Part shown: positions 13,601-14,315 of the stretch, piece after piece
Numbering within the stretch: position 1 is the stretch's first letter
Layout of the letters: each line of letters opens with the position of its first letter
Assembly: GCA_031276985.1 (NCBI GenBank)
Contig: JAISMA010000080.1
Span: 1-14,315 of the forward strand
Length of the DNA stretch: 14,315 nucleotides
DNA from: Helicobacteraceae bacterium
GTDB lineage: Bacteria > Campylobacterota > Campylobacteria > Campylobacterales > SZUA-545
Reading direction: 5' to 3'
Notes under the pieces: generated by a model
Told to the model about the DNA's origin: nothing
What the model saw: the letters and a program-made list of their open reading frames with translations, nothing else
The model's database searches: none
Made by a program: the position numbers and the translations under genes

Positions 13601-14315
13601 TTAAAATACGCGGTTTACACAAACGGTTTGGAGCAAAAGAGGTATTGCGCGGCGTCGATCTGGATATTGTTCGCGGCAAAACGACGACGATCTTCGGCGT
13701 AAGCGGCGGCGGCAAAAGCACGATCATAAAACATATAGTAGGGCTTCTAACGCCCGATCGCGGCGAGATAACGGTCGACGGCATAAACCTAAGCGACGCG
13801 AAATCGCTTTACGCGATACGGCGCAAGGTTGGATTTTTGTTTCAAAGCGGCGCGTTATTTGACAGTATGAGCGTGCGACAAAACGTGGAATTTCCGTTAA
13901 TAGAACACACGAAATTAAGCGCATCAGAAAGAGATAAAAAAATCGTAAAAGCGTTGGAACTTGTGGGGTTAAAATCGCGCGAAGTTATGCCGCTGTATCC
14001 GCATGAGCTTTCAGGCGGCATGCGAAAACGCGCGGGACTTGCGCGGACGATCGTATTAGATCCGCAAGCGCTGTTATACGACGAGCCGACCAGCGGATTA
14101 GATCCGATCACCAGCGATAAAATAAGCCGAATGATTTTGCGGCTGCAATCGGAGCTTGGAGTAACGAGCGTTTTAATCAGCCACGATATTAAAGAAAGTT
14201 TCAAATGTTCGGATTATATCGCTATGCTTTTTGAAGGACGAATCGTGGAATACGGCGAAGCCGCCGCGATAGAACAATCGCAAAATCCGATCACGCGGCA
14301 GTTTATCGACGGCGG
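13597..14315 (+). CDS. mlaF: ABC transporter ATP-binding protein, MlaF type (3' end cut by window edge)
   Basis: ATPase of a phospholipid/organic-solvent type ABC transporter that would maintain outer-membrane lipid asymmetry with a MlaE-like permease and an MCE protein. 239 codons are visible. Walker A is GVSGGGKST (34-42), the Q-loop Gln83 in LFQSGALFDSM, the signature LSGGMRKRAGLAR (138-150), Walker B LLYDEP (159-164) and the switch His196 in ISHD. The GALFDSM and SGGMRKR wording is typical of the MlaF/Ttg2A branch. The ATG overlaps the prmC stop. The expected permease and MCE genes would lie beyond the window. Only the C-terminal end is missing. Confidence 0.85.
   Translation, partial: MIKIRGLHKRFGAKEVLRGVDLDIVRGKTTTIFGVSGGGKSTIIKHIVGLLTPDRGEITVDGINLSDAKSLYAIRRKVGFLFQSGALFDSMSVRQNVEFPLIEHTKLSASERDKKIVKALELVGLKSREVMPLYPHELSGGMRKRAGLARTIVLDPQALLYDEPTSGLDPITSDKISRMILRLQSELGVTSVLISHDIKESFKCSDYIAMLFEGRIVEYGEAAAIEQSQNPITRQFIDG

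Noticed and set aside
1..14315. Cyanobacterial origin suggested by GCGATCGC-like words
   Set aside because: The enriched core is GATCG/CGATC rather than the full octamer only, and NifD, NifK, PrmC and MlaF do not look cyanobacterial.

Overview
The window carries two complete-looking sets of nitrogenase structural genes, one for a Mo-type enzyme and one for an Fe-only enzyme, head to tail on the minus strand. A plus-strand array of small membrane proteins and three housekeeping-type genes follow to the right. NifD, NifK and NifH are of the ordinary bacterial Mo-nitrogenase type, and the AnfD, AnfG, AnfK and AnfO set identifies the iron-only system. Together with a proteobacterial-style prmC and an MlaF-type ABC ATPase, this suggests a Gram-negative, probably (micro)anaerobic diazotroph. 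A Campylobacterota-like or other proteobacterial host is my best guess, from general resemblance only. GATCG/CGATC is strikingly frequent throughout, including in the housekeeping genes, so the window looks compositionally uniform.

Layout, reading the minus strand from right to left (direction of transcription). (1) About 190 bases at 9359-9547 duplicate the nifH promoter region and the first ~23 codons of nifH. The Walker A motif is destroyed, so the 60-codon reading frame at 9246-9428 is a nifH remnant. (2) anfD (7688-9265), anfG (7244-7675) and anfK (5846-7234) are tightly spaced. (3) A strong hairpin plus T-run (5736-5801) follows anfK and should partly terminate transcription. (4) A NimA-like flavin split-barrel gene (5163-5708) overlaps anfO (4537-5166) by four bases. 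(5) A roughly 200-base gap holds the original nifH leader. (6) Then come nifH (3432-4334), an unrecognised 125-codon gene (3041-3418), nifD (1545-2996) and nifK (1-1493, cut by the window edge perhaps ten codons before its end).

Right part, plus strand: four tandem DUF2628-like membrane protein genes (9620-10165, 10172-10711, 10929-11498, 11543-12010), with an internally deleted fifth copy (10711-10905) between the second and third. A convergent HAD-family phosphatase (12116-12763, minus) follows. Divergent from it are prmC (12797-13600) and an overlapping MlaF-type ABC ATPase gene (13597 to the window end).

How it works together: AnfDGK is the FeFe dinitrogenase and NifDK the MoFe dinitrogenase. 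Only one intact Fe-protein gene, nifH, lies in the window. The anf operon has no anfH and instead begins with a degraded nifH 5' end under a copy of the nifH leader. The simplest reading is that the Fe-only system took over a nifH-type promoter and depends on NifH, or on an anfH elsewhere, for electrons. No regulators (nifA, anfA) and no cofactor-assembly genes (nifB, nifE, nifN) are visible here.
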